From Blastococcus haudaquaticus (GTDB taxonomy: Bacteria > Actinomycetota > Actinomycetes > Mycobacteriales > Geodermatophilaceae), in NCBI RefSeq assembly GCF_900230285.1, contig NZ_OCNK01000001.1, positions 248,001 through 312,000 of the forward strand: 64,000 nucleotides of DNA. The letters run 5' to 3'. The translations under genes were made by a program, and so were the position numbers. The first letter of the stretch is position 1; every line of letters begins with the position of its first letter. Under the pieces are notes generated by a model. The model searched no databases. It was not told where the DNA came from and worked only from the letters and a program-made list of their open reading frames with translations. Of this stretch, positions 7,386-15,454 are shown piece after piece.

Positions 7386-8879
7386 TCAGCGGCGCGGCAG
7401 GCCCGCACCGGGGATCGTGAGCACGGCCTCGGTCCCTCGTCGTCCGTCGGCGTCCGGGGCGTGCGGGCTGGTCATCGACAGGGCCCCACCGAGCTCGCTG
7501 GTGACGAGGGTCCGGACGATCTGCAGGCCGAGCCCGTCGCTGCCGGCGGGATCGAACCCCTCCGGTAGCCCCTGCCCGTTGTCCCGGACCCGGACCACCA
7601 GGTCGTCGCCGTCGCGCTCGGCGACCAGTTCGATGCTGCCCGGTCCGTCCGGGAAGGCGTGCTCGGCCGCGTTGTGCAGCAGCTCGGTGACCGCCAGGAC
7701 GAGCGGCGTGGCCGCGGCCGCGGGCAGCTCGCCGAACGAGCCGGTGCGCCGGGTGCGGGCGGCGGGTCCGACCGACGTCAGGTCGCCCAGCATCGGCAGC
7801 ACCTGGTCGAGGACGTCGTCGACGTCCACGACGTCCTCGCGGCTGCCGGCCAGTGTCTCGTGCACGACGGCGATCGACGCCACCCGTCGCACGGACTCCT
7901 CGAGCGCGGCACGGGCGGCGGGCTCGGTCATCCGCCGGGCCTGCAGGCGGAGCAGGGCCGCGACGGTCTGGAGGTTGTTCTTCACCCGGTGGTGGATCTC
8001 CCGGATGGTGGCGTCCTTGGTCAGCAGCGCTCGGTCCCGGCGGCGGACGTCGGTGACGTCGCGGACGAGGACGAGCGCGCCGGCCTCGCCCCCCGGCGCC
8101 TGCAGCGGGAGCGCGCGGACGAGCATGGTGGCCGTGGAGCCCTCGACGTCCATGGGGTCGGGGAAGCGCCCCGTGACGGCGGCGCAGATGCCCGCGGCGG
8201 CCGCCTCACCGGCGACGCGGTCGGCCGCCGCCCCGCGGGTCAGCTCGGCGAGGTCGGCACCCACGACGTCGCCCGCCACCCCGATGCGGCGGTAGGCCGA
8301 CAACGCGTTCGGGCTGGCGTAGATCGCCCGCCCCGCGCCGTCCAGGCGGACCAGCCCGTCGCCGACCCGGGGACTCATCTCGGCGTCCTGCAGCTTCTGC
8401 GGCGGGAACGTGCCCGCCGACACCATGAGGCAGAGGTCCGCGGCGATGTCGAGGTAGGTCAGCTCCAGCGTGGACGGCGACCGGGTCACGGCCAGGTTGG
8501 TGTCCTTCGCCAGCACCGCCACCGTCACGCCGTCGTGCCGGACCGGGATGATCTCGCGACGGCGCGGTGCGGTGCCCGTCCAGTACGGTTCCCCCTCCGT
8601 CACCGGGCGACCCTCGCGGTGCGCGGTGCGGAACGGCTCGGCGTCCTCGCCGGACACCTCGGCGCCCACCAGGTCCTCCGGTCGGCTCGTCGGCGCCGTC
8701 AGCGGTCGCACCTGCGCCACGCACCACCACGTCCCGCCGGGCAGCGGAACCCACAGCGTGAGATCGGCGAACGCCAGGTCGGCCAGCAGCTGCCAGTCGG
8801 CCACCAGCCGCCGCGCGTGCTCGACCTGGGAGGGGCTCGATGCCGACCCGCGGGTGAGGCGCTCCGAGAGGCTGCTCAT
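7386..8879 (-). CDS. pdtaS: Sensor histidine kinase, PdtaS type
   Basis: 497 residues, close to the mycobacterial 501. No membrane segment. An N-terminal GAF-like domain (to about residue 150) and a PAS-like domain (about 170-280) precede a HisKA_2 dimerisation domain with the phospho-acceptor in REIHHRVKNNLQTVAALL, then a HATPase domain with the N box (ELLHNAAEHAF) and G1 box (VRDNGQGLPEGF). PdtaS is a soluble kinase that phosphorylates the ANTAR-domain antiterminator PdtaR. No pdtaR with a receiver domain is in the window, although an ANTAR protein without a receiver is encoded at 51888. Synteny with Rv3220c supports the name. Confidence 0.92.
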   Translation of the reverse strand: MSSLSERLTRGSASSPSQVEHARRLVADWQLLADLAFADLTLWVPLPGGTWWCVAQVRPLTAPTSRPEDLVGAEVSGEDAEPFRTAHREGRPVTEGEPYWTGTAPRRREIIPVRHDGVTVAVLAKDTNLAVTRSPSTLELTYLDIAADLCLMVSAGTFPPQKLQDAEMSPRVGDGLVRLDGAGRAIYASPNALSAYRRIGVAGDVVGADLAELTRGAAADRVAGEAAAAGICAAVTGRFPDPMDVEGSTATMLVRALPLQAPGGEAGALVLVRDVTDVRRRDRALLTKDATIREIHHRVKNNLQTVAALLRLQARRMTEPAARAALEESVRRVASIAVVHETLAGSREDVVDVDDVLDQVLPMLGDLTSVGPAARTRRTGSFGELPAAAATPLVLAVTELLHNAAEHAFPDGPGSIELVAERDGDDLVVRVRDNGQGLPEGFDPAGSDGLGLQIVRTLVTSELGGALSMTSPHAPDADGRRGTEAVLTIPGAGLPRR

Positions 8880-8895
8880 GATGCCCAGAGCCTAT

Positions 8896-8955
8896 GGCCC
8901 CGTCCCGAGGCTCAAGCCGAGCGTGCGGGGTGTGAGGAGGACGGGGTCCTTTCTC
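8896..8955 (-). repeat. Dispersed hairpin repeat, family A, copy 2
   Basis: Arms GGCCCCGTCC (8896-8905) and GGACGGGGTCC (8939-8949) followed by TTTCTC. Unusually it lies between two divergent genes, ending 12 bases before the GTG of the acetyltransferase at 8968, so it cannot simply be a terminator of a neighbouring gene. Read on the minus strand it matches the other copies. Confidence 0.75.
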
Positions 8956-8967
8956 TAGGGTGCTGGC

Positions 8968-9468
8968 GTGGTCCGACACGCTCCCGCCCTGTCCGTGCAG
9001 GCCGCCGCTCCCGGGGACCACGGCGCGATCGCCGAGCTGACCGTGCGGGTGTACGTCGACGGTGGCCTCGCCTCCGCCGACTACGCCACGGAGCTGGCCG
9101 ACGTCGCCGGCCGCGCCGACCGGTCGGACCTCCTGGTGGTGCGCGACCAGGACCACCGGGTGGTCGGCAGCGTGGCGCTGGTGCTCGCCGGCGACTTCGG
9201 CGAGATCACCAGGTCCGACGACGAGGCCGCGTTCCGGATGCTCGTGGTCGATCCCGCCGCCCGGGGCAGGGGCATCGGCGAACTGCTCGTCACCACCTGC
9301 CTGGACCGCGCGCGTGCGGCCGGCAAGCGGCGGATGGTGCTCTCGACGGATCCGCGGATGACCGCCGCGCACCGGCTCTACGGTCGGCTCGGATTCACCC
9401 GGTTGCCGGAGCGGGACTGGTCCCCCGTCCCCGGGGTCGACCTGCTCGTCTACGCCCGCGAGCTCTGA
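8968..9468 (+). CDS. GNAT family N-acetyltransferase
   Basis: 166 residues from GTG 8968. It has the GNAT fold markers: AAPGDHGAIAELTVRVY at the N-terminus and the acetyl-CoA loop VVDPAARGRGIGELLV near residue 95, followed by AAHRLYGRLGFTRLPERDW. The substrate is unknown. It replaces nothing obvious in the otherwise conserved pdtaS-biotinyl protein order and is convergent with the biotinyl gene, with a family A repeat between them. Confidence 0.85.
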   Translation: MVRHAPALSVQAAAPGDHGAIAELTVRVYVDGGLASADYATELADVAGRADRSDLLVVRDQDHRVVGSVALVLAGDFGEITRSDDEAAFRMLVVDPAARGRGIGELLVTTCLDRARAAGKRRMVLSTDPRMTAAHRLYGRLGFTRLPERDWSPVPGVDLLVYAREL

Positions 9469-9525
9469 AGGCCCCTCCAGGGCACCGCCCCGAGCCTGCG
9501 AGGGGTGAGGGAGGAGGGGGTCCTC
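9469..9525 (-). repeat. Dispersed hairpin repeat, family A, copy 3
   Basis: On the minus strand it directly follows the stop of the biotinyl-protein gene, with the core CCCCTCGCAGGCTCGGGGC and outer stem GACCCCCTCC/GGAGGGGCC. It lies between convergent genes. Confidence 0.75.
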
Positions 9526-9750
9526 TCAGGCGTTCGTGACCGTGGCGATGAGGTCGCCCTCCTGGAGGACCTCGCCCTCCACCACGTGCATCTCCTGGAC
9601 GACTCCGGCGTGCTCGGTCAGGACCGGGATCTCCATCTTCATCGACTCGAGGATGACCAGCGTGTCACCGGCGGCGACCGGCGCACCGGGCTGCACGAGG
9701 ACCTTCCAGACGCTGGAGACCATCTCCGCGTGGATCTCCTCGACCGCCAC
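9526..9750 (-). CDS. Stand-alone biotinyl (BCCP-like) domain protein
   Basis: A 74-residue single biotinyl domain. The biotin attachment Lys is in ESMKMEIP near residue 36, flanked by the usual Gly-rich hairpins. It matches the short mycobacterial biotinylated protein TB7.3 (Rv3221c), also placed next to pdtaS. Such proteins carry carboxyl groups in acyl-CoA carboxylases, but no complete carboxylase is adjacent; the next gene upstream is a carboxylase-like protein that lacks most of the ATP-grasp core. They are 53 bases apart and co-directional. Confidence 0.93.
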   Translation of the reverse strand: MAVEEIHAEMVSSVWKVLVQPGAPVAAGDTLVILESMKMEIPVLTEHAGVVQEMHVVEGEVLQEGDLIATVTNA

Positions 9751-9803
9751 CGTGCCTCCTCATGAGCGCGCGCCTTCCGGGCGCAGTCATCCAAGCACGC
9801 CGG

Positions 9804-10853
9804 TCAGCCCGCCGGGACGCCGCTGCCGACGGCCAGTCGGTCGAGGACGGCGGAGGTGTCCGCGCCGTCGTGCGGCACCCCGACGTCCGGCACCGCTCCC
9901 AGCACCGCCAACACGGCGGCCGCCGCCGCGCGCGTGTCCGGGCCGGCCGCGCTGACGGTGGCGAGGAGCGCGTCGTACCAGCCGTCCAGGCGGTCCCCCG
10001 GGTCGAAGCCGCTGACGGACACCACGTCGACGTCAGTGCCCGCCCCGGGCCGTGATCCGGACGGAAGTCGCCCCCTGATCCGGCCGGCCGTCCCCGGCGC
10101 CAGCGTCGCCCGCAGCTGGGCGGCGACCGCCGCCCGCGGGGTCGGTCCGCCGGGCAGCGCGCTCCCCGTGGTCTCGGTGCTCGACAGGGCGAGCTCGACG
10201 GCGTCCACGCCGTGCGCCCGCTCGAGGACGGCGATGTCCAGCGAGAACCCGGCGGCGACCTCGGCGAGCTCACCGTCCGGCGCGATCCCCACGGTGACCA
10301 GCCCGCGCCAGCCGACCTCGGCCAGGCGCCGCGCCGACACGGGCAGGTCCAGGGTCCCGCCGGCCGCCCAGTCCTCCGGCGTCCACGACACCCGTGCGAT
10401 GCCGGCCGCGCGGTCCCGCACGACGGGGGTGACGTAGCGCAGGCCCTCGGCGGTCACCCACGCCAGGAAGCCGCTCTCGCTGGCCGGCTCCACGCCGTCC
10501 CCGCCCAGGCGCTCGAGCACCTCGGCGTCGGGTCCCACCCAGAGCAGGCCCGCGGCGGCCACCGCGGCCGCCAGCCGGGCGTTGCCCGCGAGCGCCGGTG
10601 TGACCGGCAGGACGGCGCGCACGCCGCTGCGCCGGGCGGCCTCGACGATGCGGTCGACGGCCAGGTAGGACTCGCTGGCCGCAGCAGGTCCGAGGAGCAC
10701 CGCGTCGTCGGCCAGCCGGACGTGGCGCGCGGAGCGCTCGGTCTCCGAGTGCACCGCCACGGCCTTCACCCCGAGCCGGGTGCACGCCGACACCACCGCG
10801 CACGCCGCCGGTCCGCGGCCCGCCACGAGCACGCTCTCGATCTCCAGTGCCAC
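9804..10853 (-). CDS. Biotin-carboxylase-like protein with degenerate ATP-grasp region
   Basis: About 349 residues. The first 110 residues match the biotin carboxylase N-terminal domain (VLVAGRGPAACAVVSACTRLGVKAVAVHSE, then LADDAVLLGP, a degenerate version of the usual ADEA segment). After that, the ATP-grasp Gly-rich loop, the catalytic Glu-Glu and the HIE-type motif expected of biotin carboxylase are missing and the length is well below the usual 445-450. The C-terminal part (from about residue 180) retains a weak carboxylase C-domain pattern (ERAHGVDAVELAL). It is probably not a functional carboxylase on its own. The start is one of two tandem GTG codons (10856 or 10853) after a GAGGGGG site. 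Confidence 0.7.
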   Translation of the reverse strand: MALEIESVLVAGRGPAACAVVSACTRLGVKAVAVHSETERSARHVRLADDAVLLGPAAASESYLAVDRIVEAARRSGVRAVLPVTPALAGNARLAAAVAAAGLLWVGPDAEVLERLGGDGVEPASESGFLAWVTAEGLRYVTPVVRDRAAGIARVSWTPEDWAAGGTLDLPVSARRLAEVGWRGLVTVGIAPDGELAEVAAGFSLDIAVLERAHGVDAVELALSSTETTGSALPGGPTPRAAVAAQLRATLAPGTAGRIRGRLPSGSRPGAGTDVDVVSVSGFDPGDRLDGWYDALLATVSAAGPDTRAAAAAVLAVLGAVPDVGVPHDGADTSAVLDRLAVGSGVPAG

Positions 10854-11024
10854 CACTGCCCCCTCAGCAATCCCCCCGCCCGGCACGCAGCCGGAACACC
10901 CCGTGAGAGGCTTGCAGCGTCAGCTTGGCGGTTCCGGCGACGCCGCGCACGATACGTGCAGCGGAGCTCCGGCCCGCGAGAACGAGGGTCCGCCGGGCCC
11001 ACCGGCAGCGAGAGGAGGGCAGCG

Positions 11025-11099
11025 ATGTCCAAGCGTGGACGCAAGCGTCGCTCCCGCAAGGGAAGCAAGGCCAACCACGGCAAGCGGCCCAACGCTTGA
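11025..11099 (+). CDS. 50S ribosomal protein bL37 (24 residues)
   Basis: A tiny, extremely basic protein, MSKRGRKRRSRKGSKANHG followed by KRPNA. It matches the 24-residue actinobacterial large-subunit protein bL37 found in mycobacterial ribosome structures. A strong AGAGGAGGG site lies 5-13 bases before ATG 11025. It is monocistronic, and a hairpin at 11191-11222 separates it from rsrA. Genes this short are often left unannotated. Confidence 0.9.
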   Translation: MSKRGRKRRSRKGSKANHGKRPNA

Positions 11100-11190
11100 T
11101 GACAGGCCCGGGAGCATCGCAGCGAGGAGCGACCGGGCCGCGGGATCAAGCCATGGGCTCCGCCTGAACCAGGCCGGGCCGGAACGCAGG

Positions 11191-11222
11191 AACGCCTCGA
11201 TCCCCACGGGGACCGAGGCGTT
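11191..11222. terminator. Bidirectional terminator between bL37 gene and rsrA
   Basis: AACGCCTCG (11191-11199) pairs with CGAGGCGTT (11214-11222); an inner TCCCC/GGGGA extends the stem. It sits between convergent genes. Confidence 0.65.
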
Positions 11223-11241
11223 CGTGCGTCTGCGGTACCGA

Positions 11242-11607
11242 CTAGGCCGGGCTGTCGCCCGATCGCTCGGTCAGCGTCTGGGTGGTGATCCGCTCGACGC
11301 TCACCTGGGTGCCGTCCTCCTCGAAGGAGACGGTCGTCAGCTGGATCTTGATGCGCTCGCGCAGGCCTGACGGCGGGGCGTCACCTCCGCACCGACGGCG
11401 GACCAGGGCCTTGAACTCCTGCTCGATGCCGAACTCGCGCAGACAGGACGAGCAGTCCTCGAGGTGCTCGGCGATCAGCGCGCGCCGCTCGTCGCCGGTC
11501 TCGTGGTCCAGGAACTCGAACACGTGGGACAGGACGTCGTCGCAGGAGTGGATCTCGATCGGCTCGCCCTGCTCCCGACCGGCCTGGCCATGCACGTCGT
11601 CGGTCAT
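11242..11607 (-). CDS. rsrA: Zinc-binding anti-sigma factor (RsrA/RshA)
   Basis: 121 residues. Contains the ZAS signature HLEDCSSC (H-x3-C-x2-C) near residues 48-55 with an upstream CDD Cys near residue 22 that completes the zinc ligand set. Under disulfide stress the Cys pair oxidises, zinc leaves, and the sigma factor is released. The gene overlaps the sigR stop by four bases (ATGA at 11604-11607), the usual arrangement for equal synthesis of sigma and anti-sigma. The M. tuberculosis equivalent is RshA (Rv3221A). Confidence 0.93.
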   Translation of the reverse strand: MTDDVHGQAGREQGEPIEIHSCDDVLSHVFEFLDHETGDERRALIAEHLEDCSSCLREFGIEQEFKALVRRRCGGDAPPSGLRERIKIQLTTVSFEEDGTQVSVERITTQTLTERSGDSPA

Positions 11608-12290
11608 GACCGGCTCGCCTCCTCACCGGCTCCGGCGCGGACGAAGCCGCGCTCGCGGGCGTAATCGGCCAGCAGCTTCTGCAGGCCCCGCCGGCCACGG
11701 TGCAGCCGCGACATCACCGTGCCGATGGGCGTGCCCATGATCTCGGCGATCTCCTTGTAGGCGAAGCCCTCGACGTCGGCCAGGTAGACCGCGAGCCGGA
11801 AGTCCTCCGGCAGCTGCTGGAGGGCCTCCTTGATGTCGGAATCCGGCAGGTGGTCCAGCGCCTCGATCTCCGCCGACCGCAGGCCGCTGGAGGTGTGCTC
11901 CTCCGCGGCGTAGAGCTGCCAGTCCTGCACCTGCTCGGTGGGGTACTGCTGCGGCTGGCGCTGCTTCTTGCGGTAGCTGTTGATGTAGGTGTTCGTCAGG
12001 ATCCGGTACAGCCACGCCTTGAGGTTGGTGCCCTCGGCGAACTGGTGGAAGGCCGAGTAGGCCTTGACGAACGTCTCCTGGACGAGGTCCTCGGCGTCCG
12101 CGGGGTTGCGGGTCATCCGCAGGGCCGCCGGGTACAGCTGGTCCAGGAAGGGCAGCGCGTCGCGCTCGAAGCGCGCGTCCCGCTCGGCGCGGGTCTCGGC
12201 CACCTCGGCCCTGCTGCCGTCCGCTCGCGCTTCGGGCGTCTCCACCGGGGCCGTCACCTCGGGGGTCTGATCTGCGGTCTGCTCAGGCAC
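11604..12290 (-). CDS. sigR: ECF sigma factor SigR/SigH
   Basis: 228 residues from GTG 12290, which has an AGAGGA site upstream; this equals the length of Streptomyces SigR, whereas the longer open frame up to 12551 does not look coding. Region 2 includes [20 protein letters not shown] and the -10 reading helix [19 protein letters not shown]. Region 4 includes [20 protein letters not shown] and [17 protein letters not shown]. It controls thiol-oxidative stress genes such as thioredoxin and mycothiol functions. A perfect SigR-type promoter (12429-12454) lies upstream, indicating positive autoregulation. Confidence 0.96.
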   Translation of the reverse strand: MPEQTADQTPEVTAPVETPEARADGSRAEVAETRAERDARFERDALPFLDQLYPAALRMTRNPADAEDLVQETFVKAYSAFHQFAEGTNLKAWLYRILTNTYINSYRKKQRQPQQYPTEQVQDWQLYAAEEHTSSGLRSAEIEALDHLPDSDIKEALQQLPEDFRLAVYLADVEGFAYKEIAEIMGTPIGTVMSRLHRGRRGLQKLLADYARERGFVRAGAGEEASRS

Positions 12291-12428
12291 CGACCGTCCT
12301 CTCTGGGGCCCCCGGATGCGGGGCGCCGCATCGGTCGATCCTAGCCGCGCGGCGTCGGGACGGCCTGGGGGCCGCCGGTGCGCGGCCCTCGGGCGGGCGC
12401 TGGAGAGGGTGCTGCTCACGGCCGGTGC

Positions 12429-12454
12429 AACCGTCGGGGTGGGGGGACGATTCC
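12429..12454 (-). promoter_or_regulatory. SigR autoregulatory promoter
   Basis: On the minus strand GGAAT (12454-12450), 18 bases, then GTT (12431-12429): an exact match to the known SigR/SigH consensus. Transcription would start near 12421 and give a leader of about 130 bases before the sigR GTG. Confidence 0.85.
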
Positions 12455-12498
12455 CGCGTGGTCCGAGTCGGAGGGAACGCTCGCTAGGCTGCGGCGCC

Positions 12499-12972
12499 GT
12501 GGCGGCGACTCCCGCGGTGCGGGCCCTCGAACAGGGCCGCGTGGCGCACACCCTGCACCCCTACGACCCCGAGCACCCTGCCGACCAGGGGCACGGGGAG
12601 GCGGCGGTCGCCGCCCTCGGCGCCGATCCGCACCAGGTCTTCAAGACGCTGGTGGCGCGGGTGGACGGGGCGCTCACCGTGGCCGTCGTGCCGGTGGCGG
12701 GCACCCTGGACCTCAAGGCACTGGCCGCCGCTGCCGGCGGCCGCAAGGCGGTCATGGCCGATCCGGCGGACGCCGAGCGGGCCACCGGGTACGTGCTGGG
12801 CGGCATCAGCCCGCTGGGCCAGAAGAAGGCGTTGCCGACCGTCGTGGACGAGTCGGCGCTCGGCTTCGCGACCGTCATGGTGAGCGCCGGCCGGCGCGGC
12901 CTGCAGGTGGAGCTGCCGCCGGGTGACCTCGTCCGGCTCACGAAGGCGCGGACCGCACCGATCGGTCGATGA
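12499..12972 (+). CDS. ybaK: Cys-tRNA(Pro)/Cys-tRNA(Cys) deacylase, YbaK/EbsC type
   Basis: 157 residues from GTG 12499. It carries the YbaK pattern throughout: [22 protein letters not shown] at the start, [12 protein letters not shown] with the conserved catalytic-site Lys, [19 protein letters not shown], and [19 protein letters not shown]. The enzyme hydrolyses cysteine mischarged onto tRNA-Pro. It is divergent from sigR and its 5' region overlaps the sigR promoter zone. The next gene is convergent with only three bases between stops. Confidence 0.93.
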   Translation: MAATPAVRALEQGRVAHTLHPYDPEHPADQGHGEAAVAALGADPHQVFKTLVARVDGALTVAVVPVAGTLDLKALAAAAGGRKAVMADPADAERATGYVLGGISPLGQKKALPTVVDESALGFATVMVSAGRRGLQVELPPGDLVRLTKARTAPIGR

Positions 12973-12975
12973 GGC

Positions 12976-14487
12976 TCAGCCGTAGGGGGTGAGCAGCTGG
13001 TCGACCGGCGCGAAGTCGTCGGTGAGCACCGCGGCGTCGCCGATGAAGGCATCCAGCTCGGCACCCTCGGCGACCCGCCAGTCCAGCTCCCGGTCGGTCA
13101 GCCACCCCGCGATCTCACCCACCGGGATGGGCGCGCGGGATGCGACGGCCACGACGTTCCCGCCGTCGTCCCCGGCCAGCACCGGCGTGCGGGCCAGCAG
13201 AGCGACGTGCGGGAAGACGTCGCGGAGGGTGGCCAGCTCGGCGCGCACGAACCCCAGCGGCGGGTGGTCGATGAGGTTGATGGCGTAGACGCCGTCGTCG
13301 GCCAGTGCGCGATCGACCAGCTCCACGGCCTCGCGGGTGGTGAGCTGCCACGGCACCGACAGACCGCCGAAGGCGTCACCCACGACGAGGTCCCGCGTGC
13401 CGGCAGCCTCGGCCGCGAGCCCGACCCGGCCGTCGGTCACCTCCACCCGGAGGTCGCCGGAGGTCGTGAGCGCCAGCTGCTCGCGATCGATCGTCACGAC
13501 GCCGGGATCCACCTCGAGCACGAGGCTCGACGTGCCCGGCCGGACCTCCGCCAGGTACCGCGGGAGCGTCAGCCCGCCCCCGCCGACGTGCAGCGCCGAG
13601 AGCGCGTCCCCGTCGCTACCGAGCGCATCCGTGACCGAGGCGATGGCACGGACGTACTCGAACTCCAGGTGGGTGGGGTCCTCGAGGTCGACGTAGGAGT
13701 GCCGGGCCGTGTCGAGGTAGAGCACCCGGCCGGAGTCCCGCTCCGGATCGGCCTCCACCCGCGCGCAGTGGTAGCCGGTCTCGATCTCGCACGGGGTGGG
13801 CGCGACGGCGGCGAGCCCGCCACCGACCAGGGCGAGGACGAGCAGACCGGCCGGCACGTTCCCGGCACCGCCGCCGGTCCGGCGGCGCAGGAGCACGCCC
13901 ACCGCGATGCCGACGACCGCGGTGAGCACGCCGGTCCCCACGAGGATCACGCTGCTGGGCAGGATCGCGATCAGCAGGAAGCCGGTGGCGAAGGTGGCGG
14001 CGATCCCGCCGAGCGTGCCGATCCCCGAGAGCCGGCCGACGACCGCGCCGGTCTCGTCGAGGCTGGCCAGCTGCAGCTTCACGACCATGGGCGGCACGGC
14101 CGACAGCAGTGCTGCCGGGCCGATGACGGCGACGGCCGCCAGCAGCAGGACCGCCCCGGCGTCGGGCCCGGTGAGCAGGGAACCGGTGAACCGCACCAGT
14201 GGCAGCACGGCGATCACGAGCGCGCCGCCGGCGACGAGCAGAGGGGCGATCAGCCGACGGGGGTCCGTCCGGTCGGCGACGACGCCGCCGGTCCACGCGC
14301 CCAGCGCGATCGCCGTCAAGGCGTACCCGATGATCGCCGTGCTGGTCTGCAGCGTCACCCCGACGTAGGGCGCGATCAGCCGCAGCCCGACGATCTCCAG
14401 CACCAGGACCGCGCCGGAGCTGAGGAAGGTGACGACCGCGGCGACCCAGGTGGGCAGCGCGGCCCCGCCCGGAGGACGGTCGATCAC
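12976..14487 (-). CDS. Membrane-fused spermidine-synthase-like protein
   Basis: About 503 residues. The N-terminal 240 residues hold seven to eight hydrophobic segments (for example VVTFLSSGAVLVLEIVGL, the signature of fused MFS/spermidine synthase proteins). The C-terminal half is a class I methyltransferase-like fold with LHVGGGGLTLPRYLAEV (cofactor loop), LEVDPGVV (acidic residue after strand 2) and VVGDAFGG. It may be an aminopropyltransferase or an SAM-dependent enzyme; the function of the membrane-fused group is not established. Start GTG 14487 has a GGGGAG before it; GTG 14514, two bases past the SRAP stop, is an alternative. It probably forms an operon with the SRAP gene. Confidence 0.8.
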   Translation of the reverse strand: MIDRPPGGAALPTWVAAVVTFLSSGAVLVLEIVGLRLIAPYVGVTLQTSTAIIGYALTAIALGAWTGGVVADRTDPRRLIAPLLVAGGALVIAVLPLVRFTGSLLTGPDAGAVLLLAAVAVIGPAALLSAVPPMVVKLQLASLDETGAVVGRLSGIGTLGGIAATFATGFLLIAILPSSVILVGTGVLTAVVGIAVGVLLRRRTGGGAGNVPAGLLVLALVGGGLAAVAPTPCEIETGYHCARVEADPERDSGRVLYLDTARHSYVDLEDPTHLEFEYVRAIASVTDALGSDGDALSALHVGGGGLTLPRYLAEVRPGTSSLVLEVDPGVVTIDREQLALTTSGDLRVEVTDGRVGLAAEAAGTRDLVVGDAFGGLSVPWQLTTREAVELVDRALADDGVYAINLIDHPPLGFVRAELATLRDVFPHVALLARTPVLAGDDGGNVVAVASRAPIPVGEIAGWLTDRELDWRVAEGAELDAFIGDAAVLTDDFAPVDQLLTPYG

Positions 14488-14516
14488 GGGGGTCTCCCCC
14501 GTCGCGGACGACACCG

Positions 14517-15263
14517 TCAGAACAGGGCGGGCTGGTCGGCCGGGGCGCTGACCGACTCCGCGCGCGCCACCAGCTCGCGGCCGTTGTTGGCCACGTTGTT
14601 GACCGTGGTGCTCACCGGCCGCAGCTCCAGGGCGTGCACGAGCTCGAGCGGCGTCGGTGCCGACAGTTCCTCGACGTCCTCCCGCGCCGGGTCCAGCCAG
14701 GCGGCCCAGCGGTCGGGCGGCAGGACCAGCGGCATGCGGTCGTGGATCTCGGTCAGCTCGCCGATGGCCGGTGACGTGACGATCGTGCAGGTGTACAGCC
14801 TGTCCTCCCCGCGCCCCCAGACCTCCCAGAGGCCGGCGAAGGCGAGCACCGACCCGTCCTGCGGGGTGATGAAGTAGGGCTGCTTCGTCGGGGAGTCCAG
14901 GCGCTTCGCCCACTCGTACCAGCCGTCGGCCGGCACCAGGCACCGCCGCGTGGCGGCGGCCTTGCGGAAGGCCGGCTTCTCGGTCAGCGACTCGACGCGG
15001 GCGTTGAGGAGCCGGTTGCCCACCGACGCGTCCTTGGCCCACGACGGGACCAGGCCCCAGCGGACCGACCGCAGCTCGCGGTGACCGCCGCCGGTCGGAG
15101 CGCCCTCGGGGTCGCGCTCCTTCTTGTGCCGGACGACGTACACGTCCTTGGTCGGGGCGACGTTGTAGTCCGCGGGCAGCGGCTTCTGCTCCTCGGCGAG
15201 GACCGCCTCGAACTCGACGACGAGGTCGTCGGGGTTGCGGCTGGCCGCGTAGCGACCGCACAT
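14517..15263 (-). CDS. SRAP domain protein (YedK/HMCES family)
   Basis: 248 residues. Cys2 of MCGRYAA is the catalytic residue that crosslinks to abasic sites in single-stranded DNA, and the protein also has the conserved NVAPT (near residue 37), RWGLVPSWAKD, NARVESLTEKPAF, RRCLVPADGWYEW (active-site Glu) and HDRMPLVL segments. The enzyme protects abasic sites by forming a thiazolidine link. ATG 15263 is fixed by the need for Cys2 and by a GGAGGAAG site. The counterpart in M. tuberculosis is Rv3226c, next to aroA as here. Confidence 0.95.
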   Translation of the reverse strand: MCGRYAASRNPDDLVVEFEAVLAEEQKPLPADYNVAPTKDVYVVRHKKERDPEGAPTGGGHRELRSVRWGLVPSWAKDASVGNRLLNARVESLTEKPAFRKAAATRRCLVPADGWYEWAKRLDSPTKQPYFITPQDGSVLAFAGLWEVWGRGEDRLYTCTIVTSPAIGELTEIHDRMPLVLPPDRWAAWLDPAREDVEELSAPTPLELVHALELRPVSTTVNNVANNGRELVARAESVSAPADQPALF

Positions 15264-15393
15264 GGGCGCTTCCTCCCTGTCGGCTGTCGACCCGACTTCC
15301 TGCCGACCACAACTCCCTGCCGACCAGACTCTAGGTGCGGCCTGCGACAACCCGCCGTGCGTGCAGGTGCCGGGCAGGGGTAGACCTCGTACG

Positions 15394-15405
15394 GACATCG
15401 ATGTC
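15394..15405. promoter_or_regulatory. Perfect palindrome upstream of aldehyde dehydrogenase gene
   Basis: GACATCGATGTC is a perfect 12-base palindrome between the divergent SRAP and aldehyde dehydrogenase genes, 50 bases before the latter's start. It is a candidate operator; the regulator is unknown. Confidence 0.4.
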
Positions 15406-15408
15406 GAT

Positions 15409-15443
15409 CGGCCGTACCCAGAGACTCGGCCGTACCCAGAGAC
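15409..15443 (+). repeat. 18-base tandem duplication
   Basis: CGGCCGTACCCAGAGAC occurs at 15409-15425 and 15427-15443, a period of 18 bases, directly before the GAGGA ribosome site of the aldehyde dehydrogenase gene. Confidence 0.8.
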
Positions 15444-15454
15444 GAGGATCAGGC

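Noticed and set aside
12976-15312. A fused SRAP/spermidine-synthase reading frame
   Set aside because: The SRAP protein is read in another frame; the fused frame before about 14514 has no recognisable protein sequence.
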